Below are positions 26,077-33,731 of a DNA stretch of 64,000 bases, in pieces (within the stretch, counting starts at the first letter, position 1; each line of letters starts with the position of its first letter). Source of the DNA: JBDHWG01 sp046328525 (GTDB lineage Bacteria > Chloroflexota > Anaerolineae > Epilineales > JAHCIE01); assembly GCA_046328525.1 (NCBI GenBank), contig JAXLWK010000005.1, positions 124,001 to 188,000 of the forward strand, in the 5' to 3' direction. The notes below the pieces were generated by a model, which did not search any database, had not been told where the DNA came from, and saw only the letters and a list, made by a program, of their open reading frames with translations. Both the position numbers and the translations under genes were made by a program.

Positions 26077-26649
26077 CTACCGATACCAGTTGGCGATGTC
26101 CCACAGCTCCGAATCCCACGAGTTCGGGATATTGCCCTTCAGGTCCTTCGCCTTGCCGTCGGCGCTCACGCCGCCGTTCTCGCGCGTTGGCACCTCGGCG
26201 GCGAGGGCGGCAACGGGCTTGCCGTCCGGCCCGATCCACGCCAGCGGCTCCAGGACGACGCTGGCCGCGTGGAAGTCCTTGGTTCCCACGGCAAGGTGGG
26301 AGTTGAGGATGGTGGGGGCTTGCCAGTAGAGAATCTTGAGGGTGTCACCCTTGCCCCGCCCCTGCCCGGCGGTAGAGGCCGCGCCGGCTGCCGCAGCGGT
26401 GGGGGCAGCCGCCTTCGCAGCCGCGGCGGCGGTGGGGGCGGCGGCCGCGGCCGTCGGCGCGGCGGCCTTCGCGGCAGCGACTGCGGTGGGCGCGGCCGCC
26501 TGGGCAGCGGCGGCGGCCGTCGGCGCGACTTCCGCCGCTTTCTGCGCCGGGGCCGGCGCGGCCGGCGCCTGGGCGCAGGCGGCGGCGAGGACCAGGAGGG
26601 CCACCACGGCCAGGGCGAGGCCGAAGCGGCTCAAGCGAATCCGTTGCAT
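26077..26649 (-). pseudogene. Solute-binding lipoprotein (SBP family 5) with a large internal in-frame deletion
   Basis: A 190-aa reading frame. A lipoprotein signal (LVLAAAC, Cys about 25), an Ala/Pro/Thr linker and the start of an SBP_bac_5 domain (LKILYWQAPTILNSHL...PTRENGGVSADGK) run to residue 166. They jump directly to the last 24 residues of the family (KDLKGNIPNSWDSELWDIANWYR). The intact paralogues at 27040 and 29195 have about 450 more residues there, starting after the same DGK. The protein keeps its signal and linker but no ligand cleft, so it is best called a deletion derivative. The shared GK at the junction suggests short-homology recombination; a misassembly between paralogues cannot be excluded. 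Confidence 0.82.
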
Positions 26650-26784
26650 GTGTCTCTCCTCATTGTGTGGTTTCGGGGTCGGACACGCTGTGCAGCGTAT
26701 GGCGCGGGATTGTACACAGACCGCACCGGATTGTCAAAGCGCAGAAATGTGTGACGGTGTGGCGGAGCGGCAGGGTGTTGGACC

Positions 26785-27025
26785 GCGAAAGGCGCGAAAG
26801 GGAGGAAAGGCACGAAAAAAGACGCAGCCACGTCGCAACAGGGGTGTTCCGCCACCGCACCCCAGGAGGCTTTAGCCCGGCGCTGAAGCGGACGGGATGC
26901 CTGGCTTCGCTCAGCGTGACAGACCTGGCCTATTTTCAACGGGGACCACGAAAGACGCGAGAGGGTATCGGTCAGCGCGAGCCTTTCGCGCCTTTCGCCC
27001 TTTTCGCGCCCTTCGTGCTCCGAAC
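26785..27025. repeat. CGCGAAA-family and other dispersed repeats
   Basis: The 390-bp gap 26650-27039 has no gene. It holds GACCGCGAAAGGCGCGAAAG (from 26789), a CTTCGCTCAGCGTGACAG element (26907-26925), GGGACCACGAAAGACGCG (26940-26958) and a right arm CCTTTCGCGCCTTTCGCCC (26983-27001). Confidence 0.78.
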
Positions 27026-27039
27026 TTACGCTGACGAAA

Positions 27040-28941
27040 CTACCGCGACCAGTCCTGGATGTTCCACAGCTCGGAGTCCCAGGAGTTGGCGATGTAGCCC
27101 TTGATGTCCTTGGCCTTGCCGGCCAGCGGGAAGTTGCGGGCGACCAGCGGGATGGCGACGACATCGTTGACGACGATATCATTGGCCTTGATGATTAGGT
27201 CGGCGCGCTTCTTCGGGTCCAGCTCCGAGCGAAGCTGCTCGACGATCTTGTCATACTCGGGGTTCGAGTAGCGGCTCGGGTTGGAGCCGCGCCACTCGTT
27301 CGACTTCTGCGCGATCTCCTTGGTCGTCCAGCCGTCGAGGTAGTTGGTCGGGTCGGGCTGGTCTGGCGCGTTGGTGTACATCTCGACGTCGGTGTAGAAC
27401 TTCGCCGCCGTGTCCGGGTTGCCCGCGTCGCTGGAGAAGAACACGCCGGCGTTGACCGACTTCAGCTCGGTGTCCACGCCGATCTTCGCCCACTGCGCCT
27501 TGACCAGGTCCTGCGTCGCCTGGCGTACGGGGTTCACCGTCGTCTGGTACACCAGCTTCAGCTTCTGGCCGTCCTTCTCGCGGATGCCATCGGCGCCCTT
27601 CTTCCAACCCGCCTCGTCGAGGAGCGCGTTCGCCTTGTCAATGTCCTGCTTGCACGTCGTGTTCTTCGACTCGTAGTCCGGCACGCCGACGACAACGTTG
27701 CACGTCCCGACGCCGGCCTTGCCGTAGAGCTGGTTGGCGATCTGGGTGTTGTCAATGGCGAGCTTGAGCGCCTGGCGCACCTTCGGGTCGCTGAGCGCCG
27801 GGTGCTTCGTGCTCGGCTCGGACTTCGCGCCGTCCACTTCCTTGTTCGGGTCGGCGAAGTTGATGAGGATGCGCTCGACGTTGGCGCTCGTCGCCGTCAC
27901 CAGGTCGGCCTTCGCGCCGGACGCCGTGACGAGCGGGCCGAGGGCGGCCCATGGAACCTGGAGGTTCCAGGCGTAGTCCACTTCGCCGGTCTGGAACGCC
28001 GCCCGCGCCGCGCTCGTCGCGTCGCCGCCGCCCTTGAGCTGGACGGTCTTGAAGAACGGCTTGCTGGCGTCGCGGTAGGTCTCGTTGATGGAGTAGGTCA
28101 CCACATCGCCCGGCTTGAAGTCGTCCACCTTGTACGGCCCGGTGCCGATGGGCTTGAGGTTGCCGGGGGCGTCCTTCGCCTTCTCACCCATGTAATCCTG
28201 GAACTGCTTCTTCTGGATGATGGGCGAGAGGTTGCCGACGAAGATCTGGAACGGGTTGGGGTTCGATTCCTTGAACGTGATCTTGACGGTGTTCTTGTCC
28301 ACCGCCTCGACCTTGTCAATGCCCTTGGTCTGCGACGCCTGCGTCGAGGCCGTCTTCTCGTCGGCGTTGTACTGGTACGTGAACACCACGTCGTCGGCCG
28401 TGAAATCCGTGCCGTCCGACCACTTCACGCCCGGCTTGAGCTTCCAGGTGACGGTCTTGCCGTCGGCCGAGAGGCCGCCGTTCTCGCGCGTCGGAATCTC
28501 GGCGGCCAGGGCCGGCACGGGCTTGCCGTCCGGGCCGAACCACGCCAGCGGCTCGGTGACGATGCTGGCCGCGTGCTGGTCCTTCGTGCCCTGGGACAGG
28601 TAGGTGTTCAGGATGGTGGGCGCCTGCCAGTACAGAACCTTGAGCTGGTCGCCCTTGCCGCGGCCCGCGCCAGCGGCGGCGGCGGCGGCAGCAGTTGGCG
28701 CAGCGGCCTTCGCAGCGGCGACAGCCGTGGGGGCAGCGGCGGCCGCCGTGGGAGCGGCGGCCTTCGCCGCGGCAACAGCGGTGGGCGCGGCCGGTTGGAC
28801 GGCAGCCGCCGCCGTGGGCGCGGCGGCCGCCGGGGCCGCCGGCGCGGGAGCGGCCGGCGCCTGGGCGCACGCAGCCACGACGATAACAAGCATCGCCGCG
28901 ACGATGAGCGCGCCAAGTCGGTACAAACCAGACTTGTGCAT
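27040..28941 (-). CDS. Peptide/solute-binding lipoprotein, SBP family 5, paralogue A
   Basis: A 633-aa binding protein. A signal peptide with VIVVAAC lipidates Cys at about residue 24. A long low-complexity linker follows (about 25-95, AAPTAVAAAKAAAPTAA units). The SBP_bac_5 domain (about 100-630) has FGPDGKPVPALA, LKPGVKWSDGTDFTADDVVFTY and IGTGPYKV, all typical. GGAGGACCC precedes the ATG at 28941. About 70% of the mature domain looks identical to paralogue B at 29195 by eye, so they are a tandem duplication. Ligand is unknown; the nearby OppBC-type permease suggests peptides. Confidence 0.9.
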   Translation of the reverse strand: MHKSGLYRLGALIVAAMLVIVVAACAQAPAAPAPAAPAAAAPTAAAAVQPAAPTAVAAAKAAAPTAAAAAPTAVAAAKAAAPTAAAAAAAGAGRGKGDQLKVLYWQAPTILNTYLSQGTKDQHAASIVTEPLAWFGPDGKPVPALAAEIPTRENGGLSADGKTVTWKLKPGVKWSDGTDFTADDVVFTYQYNADEKTASTQASQTKGIDKVEAVDKNTVKITFKESNPNPFQIFVGNLSPIIQKKQFQDYMGEKAKDAPGNLKPIGTGPYKVDDFKPGDVVTYSINETYRDASKPFFKTVQLKGGGDATSAARAAFQTGEVDYAWNLQVPWAALGPLVTASGAKADLVTATSANVERILINFADPNKEVDGAKSEPSTKHPALSDPKVRQALKLAIDNTQIANQLYGKAGVGTCNVVVGVPDYESKNTTCKQDIDKANALLDEAGWKKGADGIREKDGQKLKLVYQTTVNPVRQATQDLVKAQWAKIGVDTELKSVNAGVFFSSDAGNPDTAAKFYTDVEMYTNAPDQPDPTNYLDGWTTKEIAQKSNEWRGSNPSRYSNPEYDKIVEQLRSELDPKKRADLIIKANDIVVNDVVAIPLVARNFPLAGKAKDIKGYIANSWDSELWNIQDWSR

Positions 28942-29104
28942 GGGTCCTCCAGAGTGTTGTCCGTGAGAGATGTCGGGGGACACCGGCAGCCTGCGAGGGC
29001 TGGCCTCGTCGTTGAGACCCTCATTCCGGAGCCGTTCCGTAATGGACGCCAATTCTATGAGAGTTGGCCGCGCTTGTCAAAAGCGTCGTCCCACCATACG
29101 CAAC

Positions 29105-29133
29105 AACGCCCCGGAGGCGTGCTCCGGGGCGTT
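29105..29133 (-). terminator. Hairpin terminator after SBP paralogue B
   Basis: A perfect 12-bp stem AACGCCCCGGAG/CTCCGGGGCGTT with a 5-nt loop, followed on the minus strand by GTTGCG. It sits 61 bp after the stop of the gene at 29195. Confidence 0.7.
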
Positions 29134-29147
29134 CCGCATACACGACA

Positions 29148-29190
29148 CTCACCCAGCCTCTCCCCTTGTGGGAGAGGGATGGGGTGAGGG
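29148..29190. repeat. CCCTCTCCC-type hairpin repeat
   Basis: CTCACCCAGCCTCTCCC and GGGAGAGGGATGGGGTGAG face each other directly before the stop of SBP paralogue B, a fourth member of this family. Confidence 0.75.
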
Positions 29191-29194
29191 CTGC

Positions 29195-31111
29195 TTACTG
29201 CGACTTCGACCAGTCGGCGATGTTCCACAGCTCCGACGACCACGGGTTGGGCGTCGGACCCTTCAGGTCCTTGACCTTGCCGGAGGTCGGCGATGTGCGC
29301 GCGACGAGCGGAATGACCACGACGTCGTTGACCAGCGTGTCGTTGGCCTTGATCACGAGGTCACGGCGCTTGGCCGGGTCGGTCTCGGTGCGCAACTGCG
29401 CGATGAGCTTGTCGTACTCGGCGTTCGAGTAGCGGCTCGGGTTGGTGCAGCGCCACTGGTTCGCCTGCGAGCAGATTTCCTTCGTCGTCCACCCGTCGAG
29501 GTAGTTGATGAAGTCCGGCTGCTCGGAGTTGTTGGTGTACATCTCGATGTCGGTGTAGAACTTGTTGGCCGTGTCCGGGTTGCCCGCGTCGGTCGAGAAG
29601 AACACGCCGGCGTTGATGGCCTTCAGCTCGGTGTCCACGCCGATCTTCGCCCACTGCGCCTTGATGAGGTCCTGGGTCGCCTGGCGCACCGGGTTCACCG
29701 TCGTCTGGTAGACCAGCTTCAGCTTCTGGCCGTCCTTCTCGCGGATGCCGTCGGCGCCCTTCTTCCAGCCGGCCTCGTCGAGAAGTGCGTTCGCCTTGTC
29801 AATGTTCTGCTGGCACGACGTGTTCTTCGACTCGAGGTCCGGCACGCCAACGACGATGTTGCACGTCGGAGCGCCGGCCTTGCCGTAGAGCTGGTTGGCG
29901 ATCTGGGTGTTGTCAATGGCGAGGGCCAGCGCCTGGCGCACCTTGAGATCGCTCAGGATCGGGTGCTTCGTGCTCGGCTCGGAGCGCGCGCCGTTGACTT
30001 CCTTGTTCGGGTCGGCGAAGTTGATGAGCAGGCGCTCGACGTTGGAGCTGAGGGCGGTGACCAACTCGCCCTTGCTGCCAGCGCCAGAGACCAGGGGGTT
30101 CAGCGCAGCCCACGGCACCTGGAGGTTCCAGGCGTAGTCGGCCTCGCCCGTCTGGAACACGGCGCGCGCCGCACTCGTCGCGTCACCGCCGCCCTTGATC
30201 TGGACGCCCTTGAAGTAGGGCTTGTTGGGGTCGCGGTAGTACTCATTGACCGAGTAGACGACCACGTCGCCGGGCTTGAAGTCGTCCACCTTGTACGGGC
30301 CGGTGCCGATGGGCTTCAGGTTGCCGGGGGCGTCCTTCGCCTTCTCACCGATGTAATCCTGGAACTGCTTCTTCTGGATGATCATGCCCAGGTCGGACAC
30401 GAAAATCTGGTAGGGGTTCGGGGTCGCTTCCTTGAACGTCACCTTGACCGTGTTCTTGTCCAGCGCCTCGACCTTGTCCACGCCCTTCGTCGTCTGCGCG
30501 GTGACGCAGGCGGTCTTTTCATCGGCGCAGTACTGGTACGTGAACACAACATCGTCGGCGGTGAAGTCCGTGCCGTCCGACCACTTCACGCCCGGCTTGA
30601 GCTTCCAGGTGATGCTCTTGCCGTCGGCGGCCACGCCGCCGTTCTCGCGCGTCGGGACCTCAGCGGCCAGGGCCGGCACGGGCTTGCCGTCGGGGCCGAT
30701 CCAGGCCAGCGGCTCGAAGGTCACGCTGGCCGCGTGGTAGTCCTTCGTGCCCGAGGACAGGTGCGGGTTGAGAATGGTGGGCGCCTGCCAGTACAGAACC
30801 TTGAGGACGTCGCCCTTGCCGCGGCCTGCGGCGGCAGCCGCACCAGCCGCCGGCGCGGCGGTTGCCGCGGCAGCGGCAGCGGTCGGCGCGGCGGCCTTGG
30901 CAGCAGCGACAGCGGTCGGCGCGGCCGCCTGAACAGCGGCGGCGGCAGTCGGCGCGGCTTCCGCCGCCTTCTGGACGGCAGCCGCAGCGGTGGGCGCGGC
31001 GGCCGCGGGAGCAGGAGCCGCCGGCGCCTGGGCGCAGCCGGCGACGATGATGACCAGGGCGATGAGCGCCCCGACCATCACCACGAGACGGTTGAGCGTA
31101 GCTTTGTGCAT
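29195..31111 (-). CDS. Peptide/solute-binding lipoprotein, SBP family 5, paralogue B
   Basis: A 638-aa paralogue of the gene at 27040. The lipobox is VIIVAGC with Cys about 26; an Ala/Thr/Pro linker runs to about 100; the SBP_bac_5 domain follows with IGPDGKPVPALA, LKPGVKWSDGT and IGTGPYKVDD. It has additional paired cysteines absent from paralogue A (YQYCADEKTAC; ICSQANQWRC), which could form disulfides. GGAGGAGACTCG precedes the ATG at 31111. Being the first of three paralogues, it may be the ancestral copy, but that is an inference. Confidence 0.9.
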   Translation of the reverse strand: MHKATLNRLVVMVGALIALVIIVAGCAQAPAAPAPAAAAPTAAAAVQKAAEAAPTAAAAVQAAAPTAVAAAKAAAPTAAAAAATAAPAAGAAAAAGRGKGDVLKVLYWQAPTILNPHLSSGTKDYHAASVTFEPLAWIGPDGKPVPALAAEVPTRENGGVAADGKSITWKLKPGVKWSDGTDFTADDVVFTYQYCADEKTACVTAQTTKGVDKVEALDKNTVKVTFKEATPNPYQIFVSDLGMIIQKKQFQDYIGEKAKDAPGNLKPIGTGPYKVDDFKPGDVVVYSVNEYYRDPNKPYFKGVQIKGGGDATSAARAVFQTGEADYAWNLQVPWAALNPLVSGAGSKGELVTALSSNVERLLINFADPNKEVNGARSEPSTKHPILSDLKVRQALALAIDNTQIANQLYGKAGAPTCNIVVGVPDLESKNTSCQQNIDKANALLDEAGWKKGADGIREKDGQKLKLVYQTTVNPVRQATQDLIKAQWAKIGVDTELKAINAGVFFSTDAGNPDTANKFYTDIEMYTNNSEQPDFINYLDGWTTKEICSQANQWRCTNPSRYSNAEYDKLIAQLRTETDPAKRRDLVIKANDTLVNDVVVIPLVARTSPTSGKVKDLKGPTPNPWSSELWNIADWSKSQ

Positions 31112-31284
31112 CGAGTCTCCTCCACGGGCATCAATATAGGGTAAACGGGAAACAGATACACCCGGCGGCATGGGCGGCCGCGCAGCGGGCTGCTGCGATG
31201 CTCCCACACGGTCGGTGAGTGTAATGAGCAGAGATTGTACTTACTTGTTCAGTTTTCGGCAAATGTTCCCGATGCGAAACAAGC

Positions 31285-31312
31285 GCCCCTCCCAGGCGCT
31301 GCTGGGAGGGGC
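31285..31312 (-). terminator. GC-rich hairpin, possible terminator
   Basis: Stem GCCCCTCCCAG/CTGGGAGGGGC, 11 bp perfect with a 6-nt loop, followed on the minus strand by GCTTGTTTCG. It could stop transcripts from the VOC gene 440 bp upstream or be part of the repeat field. Confidence 0.5.
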
Positions 31313-31363
31313 CGAATGTCTGCGGGCGGTCAACGGGCCGCGCCGGCGAGAACTTGTACAGCC

Positions 31364-31674
31364 GTCATTGCGAGACCCCAAGCCGTGTGACGGCATGTGC
31401 CGACGCAAGAACACTGTCAAGCTGTCATTGCGAGCGTCAGCGAAGCAATCCCCCGTCGGTGCGAAAGGCCGTCTGAGCGGCGGCGTGTCTTCCCCCCTTC
31501 CGAGAGATTGCTTCGTCGTCCTATCGTCCTCCTCGCAATGACGGCATGTCCTATGTGTTCTGAGCAGCGTCAGCGAAGCAATCCGCCGCCCTTGATGCGA
31601 ACGGTCTAAGCGGCTATGACGTCACTGCCGCCCACCGGGAGATTGCTTCGGCGGCAAGGCCCGCCTCGCAATGA
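31364..31674. repeat. Cluster of GTCATTGCGAG...GAAGCAATC dispersed repeats
   Basis: The 640-bp gap 31112-31750 has no gene. Repeats: GTCATTGCGAG (31364), GTCATTGCGAGCGTCAGCGAAGCAATC (31424-31450), GAGATTGCTTCG with CCTCGCAATGAC (31503-31542), CGTCAGCGAAGCAATC (31568-31583), and GGGAGATTGCTTCGG with CCTCGCAATGAC (31637-31674). Opposed copies make two complete inverted-repeat units. Confidence 0.88.
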
Positions 31675-31750
31675 CGCCGCGAGTCTCGGTGTTCTGAGCA
31701 GACTCCCATGCCCCGTGGCAGCATTGGGTTCTCGCAGTGACAGCCAGGCC

Positions 31751-32104
31751 TCACATGCTGTTCTTGGTGACGCCGATGACGTGGCCTTCAGGGTCCGCGA
31801 AGAGGGCGAATGTCACCATGTTGGGGACAACGGTGACCGGCGCCACCACGTGCCCCCCGGCCTCCACCGCCTTGTCCAGGTAAGCCTGGGGGTCGTCCAC
31901 GCCGATGTAGAAGGTCACGTAGGGACCCATCGGGCTTTCGGGGCCGATGCCCAGGCCGGCGTGGTCCATGTCGCCCTGGCCGCTCATGTGATAGTCCATG
32001 CCCGGCGCCGCCTGCATCTTCCACCCGAATACCGTCTCGTAGAATTCCTTCAGCTCCGACGGATTCTTCCCACCGATCTCGACCCACGATATTGAGTTCG
32101 TCAT
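31751..32104 (-). CDS. VOC-superfamily (glyoxalase/bleomycin-resistance fold) protein
   Basis: A 117-aa protein with the paired beta-alpha-beta-beta-beta units of the VOC fold: ISWVEIGGKNPSELKEFYETVFGWKMQ then GPYVTFYIGVDDPQAYLDKAVEAGGHVV and a C-terminal FALFADPEGHVIGV. The DPEGHVIGV end is standard in single-domain VOC proteins, with Glu/His as likely metal ligands. Substrate is unknown. ATG 32104 is chosen because upstream codons derive from a repeat-rich region. It stands alone on the minus strand. Confidence 0.85.
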   Translation of the reverse strand: MTNSISWVEIGGKNPSELKEFYETVFGWKMQAAPGMDYHMSGQGDMDHAGLGIGPESPMGPYVTFYIGVDDPQAYLDKAVEAGGHVVAPVTVVPNMVTFALFADPEGHVIGVTKNSM

Positions 32105-32149
32105 GCCTGCCCTCCTGATGTGGCGCGACTTACGCGGTGGGTGGGCGTC

Positions 32150-32250
32150 GGACCACGAAGCACACGAAAGACTACGAAAAACGCGAAAGACACACGTCAT
32201 ATCGCTCCTTTTCGCGCCTTTCGCGTCCTTTCCGAACCTTTCGTGGTCCA
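32150..32250. repeat. CGCGAAA-family inverted repeat
   Basis: GGACCACGAAGCACACGAAAG (left) and CGCGCCTTTCGCGTCC...CCTTTCGTGGTCC (right) face each other over a 100-bp span, directly upstream of the VOC gene. Confidence 0.82.
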
Positions 32251-32386
32251 ACGACTTGCCGACCGAGTAAGTTCCTTTGGTGAAAGCCATTGTATCAGAA
32301 ATAACCTCAGTTGTAAAGCCAATTTAGAACAAATTTTCTTAACAATTCGACGCCGTTTCGTAAGGCAAACGAAATGTTCCCGACTC

Positions 32387-32415
32387 TTGACACTCACCTC
32401 CAAATGTGCTATAAT
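32387..32415 (+). promoter_or_regulatory. Consensus sigma-70 promoter
   Basis: TTGACA (32387-32392), a 17-bp spacer and TATAAT (32410-32415): both hexamers match the consensus exactly. It drives the unknown gene at 32501. Confidence 0.85.
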
Positions 32416-32421
32416 ACGAAG

Positions 32422-32435
32422 CGAACGAATGTTCG
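32422..32435 (+). promoter_or_regulatory. LexA/DinR-like operator dyad
   Basis: CGAACGAATGTTCG: arms CGAAC/GTTCG around GAAT, fitting the Gram-positive-type SOS box (CGAACnnnnGTTCG). It begins 7 bp after the -10, covering the expected start of transcription, an ideal place for a repressor. Confidence 0.55.
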
Positions 32436-32500
32436 TTCTCGTGTTTCTTCCTTCTTACCCGGTCCTGTGCTGACCCTAGAATGCAGCGAAGGAAGCTCCC

Positions 32501-32872
32501 ATGTCTAATGCCAAGTCCCCCGCGCCGGGCAGGCAGCTCGAGATGATGTTCCTGCGCATCGCCGACAGCGGCGAGCAGCAGACGTACTCCGACCTCATCG
32601 AGCGCGGCCTGCGCCACACCGCCGCCGCCTACGCCTCCCAGAAAGTCTACCGCCTGTTCATGGAGCTGGCCGACCTGGCCGAGATCGTCGGCGTCCTGCC
32701 GCCGGCCGAGACGGCGCGCCCGCCGCTCATCATCGGCAGCTCGCCCCAGGCCGCCCACCGCGCCCGCATGCGCGGCAAGCTGCGTGTTCTCGGTCGGGAC
32801 GAGCGGGAGGTAAGGAATGACGAGGCTCGCGCATCTCAATTTGGTGGAAGGGCAAATCATCCAAAAGAATGA
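32501..32872 (+). CDS. Small protein of unknown function behind a LexA-like operator
   Basis: A 123-aa soluble protein. The middle (about 25-75) is helical and acidic (YSDLIERGLRHTAAAYASQKVYRLFMELADLAEIVG); the C-terminal 40 residues are Arg-rich and may be disordered. I do not recognise a family. GAAGGAAG lies about 12 bases before the ATG at 32501. The strong promoter and LexA-like dyad upstream suggest a tightly repressed, damage-inducible gene. The Lrp gene follows but has its own promoter, starting at the stop of this gene. Confidence 0.6.
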   Translation: MSNAKSPAPGRQLEMMFLRIADSGEQQTYSDLIERGLRHTAAAYASQKVYRLFMELADLAEIVGVLPPAETARPPLIIGSSPQAAHRARMRGKLRVLGRDEREVRNDEARASQFGGRANHPKE

Positions 32873-32900
32873 TGACAAAACACGTTCTATGACATATAAT
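32872..32900 (+). promoter_or_regulatory. Promoter for the Lrp-family regulator
   Basis: ATGACA (32872-32877), a 17-bp spacer and TATAAT (32895-32900), ending 36 bp before the GTG start. Confidence 0.65.
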
Positions 32901-32936
32901 TATTGGCGTAGAGCGTGATTGACAAAGGAATCATTC

Positions 32937-33416
32937 GTGGAGCGATACGGGGTTCTGGACGAGATTGATCAGCAGATTGTGGCCTTGCTCCTGGCGAACG
33001 GCCGGGCGAGCCACGCCGAGATCGGTCGCTCCGTTGGCCTCACCGCCTCGTCGGTGTACGAGCGGGTGCGCAAGCTCGAAGAGCGCGGCGTCATCCTGGG
33101 CTACACGGCGATAGTGGACCCGGCCAAGCTCGGTAAGCCCCTGCTGGCGTTCATCCGCGTCAGCAGCCTGGCGGACCCGGCCCACTTCGAGGAGACGGTG
33201 CGCGATCACCCCAACGTCCTCGAGTGCTACGACGTGACCGGCGAGGACAGCTACATCATGCGCGTGCGCGCGTCGGACACGACGGACCTGCACCAGACGA
33301 TCATGAAGATCCGCCAGGCGGCGGCGGGCGCGACCACGATCACCATGATCGCGCTGCACACCGTCAAAGAGCTTCAGTCACTGCCTTCGTCAAGCGTTCG
33401 ACTGACGACCGAATGA
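32937..33416 (+). CDS. Lrp/AsnC-family transcriptional regulator
   Basis: A 159-aa regulator with an N-terminal AsnC-type helix-turn-helix (LDEIDQQIVALLLANGR...IGRSVGLTASSVYERVRKLEERGVI) and a C-terminal RAM/ligand-binding domain (ITMIALHTVKE). The usual effectors are amino acids. GTG 32937 is chosen because AAAGGA lies nine bases upstream; an in-frame TTG at 32919 is possible. A 53-aa membrane protein gene follows 72 bp downstream and could share the transcript. Confidence 0.9.
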   Translation: MERYGVLDEIDQQIVALLLANGRASHAEIGRSVGLTASSVYERVRKLEERGVILGYTAIVDPAKLGKPLLAFIRVSSLADPAHFEETVRDHPNVLECYDVTGEDSYIMRVRASDTTDLHQTIMKIRQAAAGATTITMIALHTVKELQSLPSSSVRLTTE

Positions 33417-33488
33417 CATCCAACGGGCCACTGGCCCAACACATTTATTCGACAGATACGCAAGCAAGCAATTAAAAGGAGGTTTGTC

Positions 33489-33650
33489 ATGCGTCTCAAT
33501 CCGAACGAGAGGAATTATCCAGCCTTCAACGACCAGCCGCACGAGCGGCCGGTCCTCAGCAACGCGGGCACGAACCGCGCGCTGCTGGCGCTGGCGGGCA
33601 TTGTCGGCGGCACGGGCCTCCTGGCCGTCGTCGTCTCGATGCTCCACTAA
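33489..33650 (+). CDS. Small single-pass membrane protein
   Basis: A 53-aa protein: an N-terminal polar part (MRLNPNERNYPAF...) and one C-terminal membrane helix (about 31-50, LLALAGIVGGTGLLAVVVS). AAAAGGAGG lies seven bases before the ATG, one of the best Shine-Dalgarno matches in the window, and a strong hairpin terminator follows 25 bp after the stop, so the reading frame is very likely translated. Function is unknown. Confidence 0.75.
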   Translation: MRLNPNERNYPAFNDQPHERPVLSNAGTNRALLALAGIVGGTGLLAVVVSMLH

Positions 33651-33674
33651 TCCTGCTCCGACAACACAACAGAC

Positions 33675-33706
33675 CGCCGCCACCGGGCCGTTTCCCGGTG
33701 GCGGCG
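33675..33706 (+). terminator. Strong hairpin terminator
   Basis: A 13-bp perfect stem CGCCGCCACCGGG/CCCGGTGGCGGCG with a 6-nt loop, followed by ATTGCATTTCC. It ends the Lrp/small-protein transcript and separates it from the convergent nitroreductase gene. Confidence 0.85.
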
Positions 33707-33731
33707 ATTGCATTTCCCCTCACGGCATGGT

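Noticed and set aside
28970..31144. 724-codon plus-strand frame over the solute-binding genes
   Set aside because: Antisense shadow with Arg/Gly/Ala repeats; the minus-strand gene has clear lipoprotein and SBP motifs.
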